Of a DNA stretch of 64,000 bases, positions 22,766 through 33,928 are shown one piece after another. The DNA is taken from contig NC_084769.1 in assembly GCF_028858725.1 (NCBI RefSeq), positions 191,001-255,000 of the forward strand. The letters are read 5' to 3'. The notes beneath the pieces were generated by a model. That model worked only from the letters and a program-made list of their open reading frames with translations. It did not search any database and was not told the origin of the DNA. A program made the position numbers and the translations under genes. The first letter of the stretch is position 1. Every line of letters begins with the position of its first letter. The DNA is from Colius striatus (lineage: Eukaryota; Chordata; Aves; Coliiformes; Coliidae).

Positions 22766-25700
22766 AAGGGCTGGGACGGGACCCCAGGGGTGGGATGGCA
22801 TGGGATGGTACTGGATGGGACACCAGGGTTGGGATGGGATGGGACCCTAGGGATGGAACCCCAGGGGTGGGATGGGACCCCAGGGTTGGGATGGGACTGG
22901 ATGGGACGGGTTGGGACCCCAGGGGTGGGATGGGACGGGATGGGAAACCAGGGTTGGGATGGGATGGGATGGGACCCCAGGGGTGGGATGGGATGGGATG
23001 GGATGGGACCCCAGGGGTGGGATGAGTTCCCAGGGGTGGGATGGGACGTCAGGGGTTGGATGGGACTGGAAGGGACCCCAGGGTTGGGATGGGACCACAG
23101 GGGAAGGATGGGACCCCAGGGGTGGGATGGGACCCCAGGGGTGGGATGGGATGGGACCCCAGGGGTGGGATGGGATGGGACTGGCTGGGACACCAGGGTT
23201 GGGATGGGATGGGACTCCAGGGGTGGGATGGGATGGGACCCCAGGGGTGGGATGGGACCTCAGGGGTGGAACTTCAGGGGTGGGATGGGACTCCAGGGTT
23301 GGGATGGGACCCCAGGGGTGGGATGGGATGGGAGTGGATGGGACCCAGGGGTGGGATGGGATGGGACCCCAGGGGTGGGATGGGATGGGACTGGATGGGA
23401 CCCCAGGGTTGGGATGGGACCCCGAGGGGTGGGATGTGATGGGACCCCAGGGCTGGGATGGGACTGGATGGGATGGGACCCCAGGGGTGGGATGGGATGG
23501 GACCCCAGGGGTGGGATGGGACCCCAGGGGTGGGATGGGACTGGATGGGACCCCAGGGGTGGGATGGGATGGGACCCCAGGGGTGGGATGGGATGGGACT
23601 GGATGGGACGGGATGGGACCCCAGGGGTGGGATGGGACCCCAGGGGTGGGATGGGACCCCAGGGGTGGAACCCCAGGGGTGGGATGGGACCCTAAGTTTG
23701 GGATGGGACCCCAGGGATGGGACTTCAGTGGTGGGATGTGACTCCAGGGTTGGGATGGGACCCCAGGGGTGGGATGGGATGGGACCCCAGGGGTGGGATG
23801 GGACCCCAGGGGTGGGACCTCAGGAGTGGGATGGGATAGGACTGGGATGGGAATCCAGGGGTGGGATGAGACTGGGATGGGACCCCAGGGGTGGGATGAG
23901 TCCCCAGGGGTGGGATGGGAGGGGATGGGATGGGACCTCAGGGGTGGGATGGGAGGGGACCCCAGGGGTGGGATGGGACCCCAGGGGTGGGACCTCAGGA
24001 GTGGGATGGGATAGGACTGGGATGGGAATCCAGAGGTGGGATGAGACTGGGATGGGACCCAGGGGTGGGATGCGACCCCAGGGGTGGGACAGGACCCTGA
24101 GGTTTGATGGGACCCCAGGGATAGGACTTCAGGGGTGGGATGGGACCCCAGGGGTGGGATGGGATGGGATTGGATGGGACTGGATGGGACCCCAGGGTTC
24201 GGATGGGACCCCAGGGGTGGGATGGGAGGGGATGGAATAGGACCCCAGGGGTGGGATGGGAGGGAACCCTAAGGGTGGGATAGGATGGATGGGATGGGAT
24301 CCCAAGGGTGGGATGGGACCTCAGGGATGGGATGAGACCCCAAGGGTGGGATGGGATGGGACCCCAGGGGTGGGATGGGATGGGACCGGCTGGGACCCCA
24401 GGGTTGGGTGGGACCACAGGGGTGGGATGGGATGGGACCCCAGGGGTGGGATGGCATGGGACCCTAGGGGTGGGATGGGATGTGATGGGACCCCAGGGCT
24501 GGGATGGCATGGGAACCCAGGGATGGGATGGGACCCCAGGGGTGGGGTGGGATGCGACCCCAGGGGTGGGACCTCAGGAGTGGGATGGGATAGGACTGGG
24601 ATGGGAATCCAGAGGTGGGATGAGACTGGGATGGGACCCAGGGGTGGGATGCGACCCCAGGGGTGGGACAGGACCCTGAGGTTTGATGGGACCCCAGGGA
24701 TAGGACTTCAGGGGTGGGATGGGACCCCAGGGGTGGGATGGGATGGGATTGGATGGGACTGGATGGGACCCCAGGGTTCGGATGGGACCCCAGGGGTGGG
24801 ATGGGAGGGGATGGAATAGGACCCCAGGGGTGGGATGGGAGGGAACCCTAAGGGTGGGATAGGATGGATGGGATGGGATCCCAAGGGTGGGATGGGACCT
24901 CAGGGATGGGATGAGACCCCAAGGGTGGGATGGGATGGGACCCCAGGGGTGGGATGGGATGGGACCGGCTGGGACCCCAGGGTTGGGTGGGACCACAGGG
25001 GTGGGATGGGATGGGACCCCAGGGGTGGGATGGCATGGGACCCTAGGGGTGGGATGGGATGTGATGGGACCCCAGGGCTGGGATGGCATGGGAACCCAGG
25101 GATGGGATGGGACCCCAGGGGTGGGGTGGGATGCGACCCCAGGGGTGGGGTGGGACCTCAGGGGTGGGATGGGATGGGACCCCAGGGGTGGGATGGGATG
25201 GGACTGGCTGGGACCCCAGGGTTGGGATCGGACCCCAGGGGTGGGATCGGTTGGGACCCTAGTGGTGGGATGGGATGGGACTGGATGGGAAACCAGGGGT
25301 GGGATGGGATGGGACCCCAGGGGTGGGATGGGATGTGATGGGACCCCAGGGCTGGGATGAGTCCCCAGGGGTGGGATGGGATGGGACCCCAGGGGTGGGA
25401 TGGGATGTGATGGGTCCCCAGGGGTGGGATGGCATGGGACTGGATGGGACCCCAGGGTTGGGATGAGTCCCCAGGGGTGGGATTGGATGGGATGGGGCCC
25501 CAGGGGTGGGATGGGGCGCCAGGGGTGGGATGGGGCGCCAGGGGTGGGATGGGATGGGACTGGTTGGGACCCAGGAGTGGGATGAGTCTCCAGGGGTGGG
25601 ATGGGACCCCAGGGGTGGGATGGGATGGGACCCCAGGGGTGGGATGGCATGGGACCCTAGGGGTGGGATGGGATGTGATGGGACCCCAGGGCTGGGATGA

Positions 25701-28700
25701 GTCCCCAGGGGTGGGATGGGATGGGATTGGATGGGACTGGATGGGACCCCAGGGCTGGGATGGGACCCCAGGGGTGGGATGGGATGGGACCCCAGGGGTG
25801 GGATGGGATGGGATTGGATGGGAATGGATGGGACCCCAGGCTTGGGATGGGACCCCAGATGTGGGATGCGTCTCCAGTGGTGGGATGGGACCCCAGGGGT
25901 GGGATGGGATGGGACCTCAGGGGTGGGACGGGACCCCAGGGGTGAGACGGGATGGGACCCCAGGGGTGGGATGGGACCCCAGGGGTGGGATCTGAGGAGT
26001 GGGATGGGATAGGACTGGGATGGGAATCCAGGGGTGGGATGAGACTGGGATGGGACCCCAGGGGTGGGATGCGACCCCAGGGGTGGGATGGGACCCTAGG
26101 TTGGGTTGGGACCCCAGGGATAGGACTTCAGGGGTGGGATGGGTCTCCAGGGTTGGGATGGGACCCCAGGGGTGGGATGGGATGTGATGGGACCCCAGGG
26201 ATGGGATGAGTCCCCAGGGGTGGGATGGGATGGGACCCCAGGGGTGGGATGGAATGTGATTGGATGGGACCCCAGGGTTCGGATGGGACCCCAGGGGTGG
26301 GATGGGAGGAGACCCTAGGGATGGGATGGGATGGGATGGATGGGATGGGATCCCACGGGTGGGATGGGACCTCAGGGATCGGATGGGACCCCAGGGGTGG
26401 GGTGGGATGGGACTGGCTGGGACCCCAGGGTTGGGATGGGACCCCGAGGGGTGGGATGTGATGCGACCCCAGGGCTGGGATGGGACCCCAGGGGTGGGAT
26501 GGGATGGGAGTGGATGGGACCCAGGGTTGGGATGGGACCCCAGGGGTGGGATGGGATGGGAGTGGATGGGACCCAGGGTTGGGATGGGACCCCAGGGGTG
26601 GGATGGGATGGGAGTGGATGGGACCCAGGGTTGGGATGGGACCCCAGGGGTGGGACCTCAGGAGTGGGATAGGATAGGACTGGGATGGGAATCCAGGGGT
26701 GGGATGAGACTGGGATGGGACCCCAGGGGTGGGATGCGACCCCAGGGGTGGGACAGGACCCTAGGTTGGGATGGGACCCCAGGGATAGGATTTCAGGGAT
26801 GGGATGGGTCTCCAGGGGTGGGATGGGATGGGACCCCAGGGGTGGGATGGGATGGGACCCCAGGGGTGGGATGGGATGGGACTGGATGGGACCCAAGGGT
26901 TGGGAGGGGATGGGACCCTAGGGGTGGGATGGGATGTGATGGGACACCAGGGGTGGGAAGGGACCCCAGGGGTGGGATGGGATGGGATTGGATGGGACTG
27001 GATGGGACCCCAGGGGTGGGATGAGTCCCCAGGGGTGGGATGGGACCCCAGGGGTGGGATGGGATGGGACTGGATGGGAAACCAGGGGTGGGATGGGATG
27101 GGACCCCAGGGCTGGGATGAGTCCCCAGGGGTGGGATGGGATGGGATCCCAGGGGTGGGATGGGATATGATGGGACCCCAGGGCTGGGATGAGTCCCCAG
27201 GGGTGGGATGGGATGGGACCCCAGGGGTGGGATGGCATGGGACTGGATGGGACCCCAGGGTTGGGATGAGTCCCCAGGGGTGGGATGGGATGGGACCCCA
27301 GGTTTGGGATGGGATGGGACTGGTTGGGACCCCAGGGGTGGGATGGGATGGGACCACAGGGATGGGATGAGTCTCCAGGGGTGGGATGGGACCCGAGGGG
27401 TGGGGTGCGATGGGATGGAACCCCAGGGTTGGGATGAGTCCCCAGGGGTGGGATGAGTCCCCAGGGGTGGGATGGGATGGGACCCTAGGGATGGGATGGG
27501 GCCCCAGGGGTGGGATGGGGCCCCGGGGGTGGGATGGGGCCCCGGGGGTGGGACCACAGGGGTGGGATGGGATGGGAACCCAGGGGTGGGATGGGATGCG
27601 ACCCCAGGGGTGGGATGGGATGCGACCCCAGGGGTGGGACGGGACCCTAGGTTGGGATGGGACCCCAGGGATAGGACTTCAGGGATGGGATGGGTCTCCA
27701 GGGTTGGGATGGGATGGGACCCCAGGGGTGGGATGGGATGGGACCCCAGGGGTGGGATGGGATGTGATGGGACACCAGGGGTGGGATGGGATGAGTCCCC
27801 AGGGGTGGGATGGGATGGGACCCCAGGGGTGGGATGGGATGGGACCCCAGGGGTGGGATGGGATGGGATGGGACTGGATGAGACCCCAGGGTTGGGATGG
27901 GACCCCAGGGGTGGGATGAGTCCCCAGGGGTGGGATGGGAGGAGATGGGATCGGACCCCAGTGGTGGGATGAGATGGGACCCCAGGGGTGGGATGGGACC
28001 TCAGGGGTGGGATGGGATGGGACCCCAGGGGTGGGATGGGATGGGACTGGCTGGGACCCCAGGGTTGGGATCGGACCCCAGGGGTGGGATCGGTTGGGAC
28101 CCCAGGGATGGGATGGCATGGGACTGGATGGGAAACCAGGGGTGGGATGGGATGTGATGGGACCCCAGGGCTGGGATGAGTCCCCAGGGGTGGGATGGGA
28201 TGGGACCCCAGGGGTGGGATGGGATGTGATGGGTCCCCAGGGGTGGGATGGCATGGGACTGGATGGGACCCCAGGGTTGGGATGAGTCCCCAGGGGTGGG
28301 ATGGGATGAGATGGGGCCCCAGGGGTGGGATGGGGCGCCAGGGGTGAGATGGGACCCCAGATTTGGGAGGGGATGGGACTGGTTGGGACCCCAGGGGTGG
28401 GATGAGTCTCCAGGGGTGGGATGGGACCCCAGGGGTGGGGTGGGACCCCAGGGGTGGGGTGGGACTGGATGGGACCCCAGGGCTGGGATGGGACCCCAGG
28501 GGTGGGACCTCAGGGGTGGGATGGGATAGGACTGGGATGGGACCCCAGGGGTGGGATGTGACCACAGGGCTGGGACCCCAGGGGTGGGATTGGACCCTGA
28601 GGTTTGGATGGGACCCCAAGGATTGGAGTTCAGGGGTGGGATGGGACCCCAGGATTGGGATGGGACTGGATGGGATCCCAGGGGTGGGATGGGATGGCAT

Positions 28701-30775
28701 GCGACCCCAGTGGTGGGATGGGATGGGACCACAGGGATGGGATGAGTCCCCAGGGGTGGGATGGGACCCCAGGGGTGGGATGGGACCCCAGGGGTGGGAT
28801 GGGATGGGACCCTAGGGATGGGATGGGGCCTCAGGGTGGGATGGGGCCCCAGGGGTGGGATGGGGCCCCAGGGGTGGGATGGGGCCCCAGGGGTGGGATG
28901 GGATGGGACCCCAGGTTTGGGATGGGTTGGGACTGGTTGGGACCCCAGGGGTGGGATGGGATGGGAACCCAGGGATGGGATGGGACCCCAGGGGTGGGAT
29001 GGGACCCTAGGTTGGGATGGGACCCCAGGGATAGGACTTCAGGGATGGGATGGGTCTCCAGGGTTGGGATGGGATGGGACCCCAGGGGTGGGATGGGATG
29101 GGACCCCAGGGGTGGGATGAGTCTCCAGGGGTGGGATGGGACAGGATGGGATGGGACGCCAGGGGTGGGATGAGTCCCCAGGGGTGACATGGGACCCCAG
29201 GGGTGGGATGGGATGGGACCCTAGGGATGGAATGGGGCCTCAGGGGTGGGATGGGGCCCGAGGGGTGGGATGGGATGGGACCCCAGGTTTGGGATGGGAT
29301 GGGACTGGTTGGGATCCCAGGGGTGGGATGGGATGGGAACCCAGGGATGGGATGGGACCCCAGGGGTGGGGTGGGATGGGACCCCAGAGTTGGGATTGGT
29401 CCGTAGGGGTGGGATGGGACTCCAGGGGTCGGATGGAATGGGATGGGATGGTACTGGATTGGACCCCAGGGTTGGGATGGGATGGGAACCCAGGGGTGGG
29501 ATTGGATGGGATGGGACCCCAGGGGTGGGATGAGTCCCCAAGGGTGGGATGGGATGGGAACCCAGTGGTGGGACCTGACGGGACGGGACCCCAGTGGTGG
29601 GATGGGACGGGACCCCAGGGGTGGGATGGGATGGGACCCCAGGGGTGGGATGGGATGGGACCCCAGGGGTGGGATGGGATGGGACTGGATGGGACCCCAG
29701 GGGTGGGACCTCAGGGGTGGGATGGGATAGGACTGGGATGGGACCCCAGGGGTGGGATGTGACCACAGGGCTGGGACCCCAGGGGTGGGATTGGACCCTG
29801 AGGTTTGGATGGGACCCCAAGGATTGGAGTTCAGGGGTGGGATGGGACCCCAGGATTGGGATGGGACTGGATGGGATCCCAGGGGTGGGATGGGATGGCA
29901 TGCGACCCCAGTGGTGGGATGGGATGGGACCACAGGGATGGGATGAGTCCCCAGGGGTGGGATGGGACCCCAGGGGTGGGATGGGATGGGATCCTAGGGA
30001 TGGGATTGGGCCCCAGGGGTGGGATGGGTTGGGACTGGTTGGGACCCCAGGGGTGGGATGGGATGGGAACCCAGGGATGGGATGGGACCCCAGGGGTGGG
30101 ACGGGACCCTAGGTTGGGATGGGACCCCAGGGATAGGACTTCAGGGATGGGATGGGTCTCCAGGGTTGGGATGGGATGGGACCCCAGGGGTGGGATGGGA
30201 TGGGACTGGATGGGACCCAAGGGTTGGGAGGGGATGGGACCCTAGGGGTGGGATGGGATGTGATGGGACACCAGGGGTAGGATGGGATGAGTCCCCAGGG
30301 GTGGGATGGGACCCCAGGGGTGGGATGGGATGGGACCCCAGGGGTGGGATGGGATGGGATTGGATGGGACTGGATGGGACCCCAGGGTTGGGATGGGACC
30401 CCAGGGGTGGGATGGGACCCCAGGGGTGGGATGGGATGGGATCCCAGGGGTGGGATGGGATGGGACCCTAGGGGTGGGATGGGATGGGACCGCAGGGGTG
30501 GGATGGGACTGGATGGGAAACCAGGGGTGGGATGGGATGGGACCCCAGGGGTGGGATGGGACCCCAGGGGTGGGATGGGACCCCAGGGGTGGGACGGGAT
30601 AGGACTGGGATGGGACTCCAGGGGTGGGATGAGACTGGGATGGGACCCCAGGGGTGGGATTGGACCCCAGGGGTGGGATATCAGGGATGGGATGGGATCC
30701 TGGGACTGGGATGGGACCCTGGGGATAGGACCCTGGGGCTGGGATGGGACCCTGAGGTTGGGATGGGACTTCTGG
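22766..30775. repeat. G-rich array 3, GPT intron (8 kb)
   Basis: Same unit family. It contains an essentially exact 579-bp tandem duplication (about 23.97-24.54 and 24.55-25.12 kb) and a block near 28.50-28.76 kb that recurs at 29.70-29.96 kb (offset 1201 bp). Variants with GGGGCCCCAGGGGTGGGATG and GGGTTGGGACTGG are enriched in its second half. It decays into unique sequence after 30.70 kb. Confidence 0.95.
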
Positions 30776-31300
30776 TACCAGGGCTGTGAGCTCCCAGTGC
30801 CCTCCCAGTCCCATTCTGAGACCCCCAGTGCTTTACTGGTCCTACTAAGACCTCCAAAACATACCCAAGAACTGGGTTGAGACCCTCCAAAAGCCATAGG
30901 AAGTGGGACTGAGTCCCCTCAAATCCATCAGGAGTGGGGTGAAGGCCCCAAAACCCATCAGGAGCAGGGGCTAAGCCCCCCCAAACCCATCAGGAGTGGG
31001 GATGACTCTCCTCCCAAATCTATAGGGAGGCAGTTTGGGTCCCCCAAACCTATCAGGAGAGGGGGTCTAAGCCCCCCCATACCCATGGGAAACTAGACTG
31101 AGTCCCCTAAAACCCATCAGGAGTGGGGCTGAGCCCATACCCCAAACCCATAGGGAGCAAGACTGGGCCCCCAAACCTATCAGGAAAAGGGATTGAGCCC
31201 CCCAAAACCCATCAGGAGCAGGACTGGGCCCCCCAAACCCATGGTGGGAGTGGGACTGGACCCCCCCACTCCGCTATGCCAACCTCCCCCCTTCTCCCCC
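30776..31300. repeat. AAACCCATCAGGAG degenerate array before a GPT exon
   Basis: After about 100 bp of unique sequence there are about nine degenerate units of 40-48 bp: AAACCCATCAGGAGTGGGGC, TGAGCCCCCC. It leads into a polypyrimidine tract (CTTCTCCCCCCTCCCAG), the 3' splice site of the next GPT exon. Confidence 0.8.
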
Positions 31301-31307
31301 CTCCCAG

Positions 31308-31387
31308 GGCAGGTCCAGAGCCGTCAGTGCATTGAGGCCGTCATCAAATTCGCCTTCGAGGAGAGGCTCTTCCTCATGGCTGACGAG
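31308..31387 (+). CDS. GPT: GPT internal exon, intact
   Basis: The 80-nt exon lies between CTCCCAG and GTGAGT and encodes (G)[26 protein letters not shown]. This is the alanine aminotransferase segment that directly follows NPGNPTG. It ends at the ADE where Asp contacts the PLP pyridine nitrogen. With the G from a preceding phase-1 donor it makes 27 codons. It is single-copy in the window and canonical in all visible respects. Confidence 0.93.
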
Positions 31388-31470
31388 GTGAGTGGGACCC
31401 TCAGACTCGGGGGGTATGTGAGGTGGACCCCAACATCTAGGTAACCCCACCAGTTTCCCCCCTCCTCCAG

Positions 31471-31607
31471 GTGTACCAGGACAACGTGTATGCTGAGGGT
31501 TCGGCCTTCCACTCCTTCAGGAAGGTGCTGACAGAGATGGGGCCGCCCTACCTGGACTCGGTGGAACTCACCTCCTTCCACTCCATCTCCAAAGGCTTCA
31601 CGGGCGA
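31471..31607 (+). CDS. GPT: GPT internal exon with PLP lysine
   Basis: The 137-nt exon lies between TCCTCCAG and GTGAGT. It encodes [40 protein letters not shown] and KGFTGE. The Lys of the SISKG motif is the expected Schiff-base residue for pyridoxal phosphate. The usual STSKG has Ile for Thr here. The next family exon (CGYRGGY-like) is not found before the lectin exon at 32.2 kb, so GPT seems to stop here in this window. Confidence 0.92.
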
Positions 31608-31739
31608 GTGAGTGACCTCCCACGGCCAGCCCCACCCCAAGGTGGCCACCACAGGTCCTGGGGAGCCACAGAGTGGGGATGAGGATGGTGGAACCCCATG
31701 GGCCTCAAGGGTGGTGATGGAAAGAGGCTGGAGGTCCCG

Positions 31740-31960
31740 TGGGGTTGGGATGGTGATGCCATGGTCCTCTGGAGCCTATGGGATGGGGATGGTGATGCCA
31801 TGGTCCTGTGGAGCCCACGGGGTGGGGATGGTGATGCCATGGTTCTGTGGAGCCCACGGGGTGGGGATGGTGATGCCATGGTCCTGTGGAGCCCACGGGG
31901 TGGGGATGGTGATGCCATGGTCCTCTGGAGCCTATGGGATGGGGATGGTGATGCACAAAG
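31740..31960. repeat. 39-bp minisatellite after GPT exon
   Basis: Five copies of a 39-bp unit, GATGGTGATGCCATGGTCCT followed by GTGGAGCCCACGGGGTGGG. It is unrelated in sequence to the other 39-bp array. Confidence 0.9.
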
Positions 31961-31976
31961 AGGCCCCGTGGGGATG

Positions 31977-31982
31977 TTTATT
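31977..31982 (-). promoter_or_regulatory. poly(A) signal AATAAA for the F-type lectin exon
   Basis: TTTATT on the plus strand lies 100 bp past the lectin stop codon on the minus strand, a normal spacing. Confidence 0.6.
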
Positions 31983-32081
31983 AGGGTGGTTCTGACGACA
32001 GGGAGCCTCCAGGGGCATCTGATGTCAGAGGGTCCTGGTGCCAGGGGGGAAACTCCTCACCTTGTCCCCCTTAAAAGCCCC

Positions 32082-32235
32082 TCATGGCTCGGGGTGGACA
32101 GTGTAGACCTCGACCTCACAGAGAGTGAACTGCTCCTCCCGGCCCAGGATGGTGACGGTGACGTAGCGGCCGCGGAGGCCGTGGCAGCAGATGGTGCTGA
32201 GCGACCCAGGACTGGCATCTGTGATGATGCCACAG
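32082..32235 (-). CDS. F-type lectin (fucolectin-like), last exon
   Basis: The exon starts after CTCCCTGCAG. It encodes CGIITDASPGSLSTICCHGL, then RGRYVTVTILGREEQFTLCE, then VEVYTVHPEP and TGA (32082-32084). The CG..I start, the paired Cys before G..GRYV, and GREE..TLCEVEVY at the domain's last strand are the signature C-terminus of F-type lectin (fucose-binding) domains. These are secreted or membrane lectins in fish, amphibians and birds. Upstream exons carrying the fucose-binding His/Arg residues are not seen in the following 9 kb of repeats, so this exon is isolated here. Confidence 0.82.
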
Positions 32236-32249
32236 CTGCAGGGAGCAAA

Positions 32250-32560
32250 CCACAGAATCATTTGAGTTAGAAAAGCCCTTTGAGCTGCTGGAGCCCAGCC
32301 CTGAGCCCTCACCCTGCCACGGCCACCACTGACCCACAGCCCTCAGCACCTCAGCTCCAGGGCTTTGGGGTCCCTCCAGGGCTGGGCACTCCCCCAGCTC
32401 CCGGGCAGCCTGGCACAGGGGCTGACACCCCTCTCAGGGAAACAGTTCTGCCTCAGCTCCAGCCTCAGCCTCCCCTGGGGCACCCTGAGCCCCTTTCCTC
32501 TTGGCCTGTCACTCACTAGCTGGGAGCAGAGACCGACCTCCAGCTCACTGCAGCCTCCTG
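32250..32560 (-). mobile_element. CR1 LINE 3' fragment
   Basis: It begins with CACAGAATCATTTGAGTTAG, the reverse complement of the ATTCTGTG-type CR1 terminus. It then follows the same block order as the fragment at 2170 (CCTTTGAGCTGCTGGAG, CCTCCAGGGCTGGGCACTC, GGAAACAGTTCTGCC, CCTCCCCTGGGGCACC). The element is 5'-truncated and points left. Confidence 0.85.
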
Positions 32561-32569
32561 GTAGAGATT

Positions 32570-33228
32570 TCACCACCAAAACCCCAATATTCTATCTTTT
32601 TGTCCAAACACCACCACAAAAACACTACTTTTTTTCCCTCAAATCACCTCCCCAATTTTCCCCTCAGAACTCCACCAAAATCCCACTTTTTCCCCCTTAA
32701 AACTCCACCAAACCCCAACATTTCCCTTCAAAACTCACAAAAAGCTCACTTTTCCCCTCAAAACTACACCAAAGCCCAACTTTTTCATCAGAACCCCACC
32801 AAAGCACCACTTTTCCCCTCAACACTCCACAAAAACCCATCTTCCCCTCAGAACCCCAACAAAAACCCACCTTTGCCCTCAAATATCCACCAACCCCCCA
32901 CTTTTTCACTCCAAAATCCACTAAAAGCACACTTGTCATCTGAAAACACCAACAAAACTCCACTTTTCCCCTCAAAGCTCCCCCAAAATCCCACTGGTGC
33001 CTCAGAACCCCACCAATCTGCATCTTTTCCAACTCAGCAGAACTCCAACGTCCCTCTTTTCTCCTTAAAACTCTACAAAAAAACCTTTTTCTCCTCAGAA
33101 TCCCACAAAAAACGCACTTTTGCCCTCAAAAACCCACCAAATCTCCACTTTTTCACTCCAAGGTCCACTAAAGCCACACTTTTCCCCTCAACACTCCACC
33201 AAAACTCCACTTTTCATCTGAAAACTCC
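32570..33228. repeat. A/C-rich minisatellite a (RECQL4 intron 1 type)
   Basis: Units of about 31-36 bp: AAAACTCCACCAAAACCCCA, CTTTTCCCCTC. On the minus strand it reads G/T-rich, as in a RECQL4 intron 1. It joins the promoter copy at 33229 without the RECQL4 exon present in the other two units. Confidence 0.92.
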
Positions 33229-33507
33229 ACCTCCCGGAGCCGCGCAGGGACCGCAGCGTCTGGGGCTCAGATCGAACTTCCCGCTGCCGCCGCCCTTCAG
33301 CCAATAAGAAGGGAGGAAGCGATGACAGACACGGCGGCAGCCAATGGGCGGGCGAGGATGGCAGGCGGCACCTAGTAACGACGCCGGGCCCGCCTTGCGT
33401 GGTGAAACTCTCGCTCTGATTGGCGGAGGGGCGGTGCCGGGGTGCAGTGCCAATGCCTGGAAGCGCGGCCGTGAGGGGCCCGGCGGGAGCGGGGCGGCGG
33501 GCGGGAG
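33229..33507. promoter_or_regulatory. RECQL4/LRRC14 bidirectional promoter, copy a (lacks RECQL4 exon 1)
   Basis: CpG-rich block starting at CTCCCGGAGCCGCGCAG. It has four CCAAT boxes in two orientations (CAGCCAATAAG, GCAGCCAATGGG, CTGATTGGCGG, GTGCCAATGCC) and a GTAACGACGCC segment. It ends at GGGCGGGAG|GTGAGC, which fits a noncoding LRRC14 first exon with donor. Compared with copies b and c, everything on the RECQL4 side of ACCTCCCGGAG, including the RECQL4 start codon, is replaced by the A/C-rich repeat. Confidence 0.75.
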
Positions 33508-33928
33508 GTGAGCTGAGGGGTCCCCGGGGATTGAGGGGGCATGAGGGCAGCTGAGGGGTCCCCGGGGACTGGGGGGCGTGAGGGCAGCTGAGGGGTCCCC
33601 GGGGACTGGGGGGCGTGAGGGCAGCTGAAGGGTCCCCGGGGACTGGGAGCATGAGGGCAGCTGAGGGGTCCCCCGGGATTGGGGGCATGAGGGCAGCTGA
33701 GGGGTCCCCCGGGATTGGGGGCATGAGGGCAGCTGAGGGGTCCCCCGGGAATTGTGGGGGGCGTGAGGGCAGCTGAGGGGTGCCCGGGGATTGGGGGGCG
33801 TGAGGGGAGCTGAGGGGGATCCCGGGGATTGGGGGGGCATGAGGGCAGCTGAGGGGGGCCTCAGGGATTGGGGGGCGTGTGGGCAGCTGAAGGGGACCCC
33901 GGAGATTGGGGGGGCGTGAGGGCAGCCA
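33508..33928. repeat. 37-bp G-rich minisatellite a (LRRC14 intron 1)
   Basis: Units of about 36-38 bp: GTGAGGGCAGCTGAGGGGTC, CCCGGGGATTGGGGG. It starts at the presumed LRRC14 exon 1 donor and breaks off at GGGCAGCC|AAAACTCC, where the A/C-rich array restarts. Confidence 0.92.

Noticed and set aside
9881-30897. Long GWDPRGGM- or [12 protein letters not shown] open frames on both strands
   Set aside because: All frames of the GGGACCCCAGGGGTGGGAT unit are open. The translations simply mirror the repeat.
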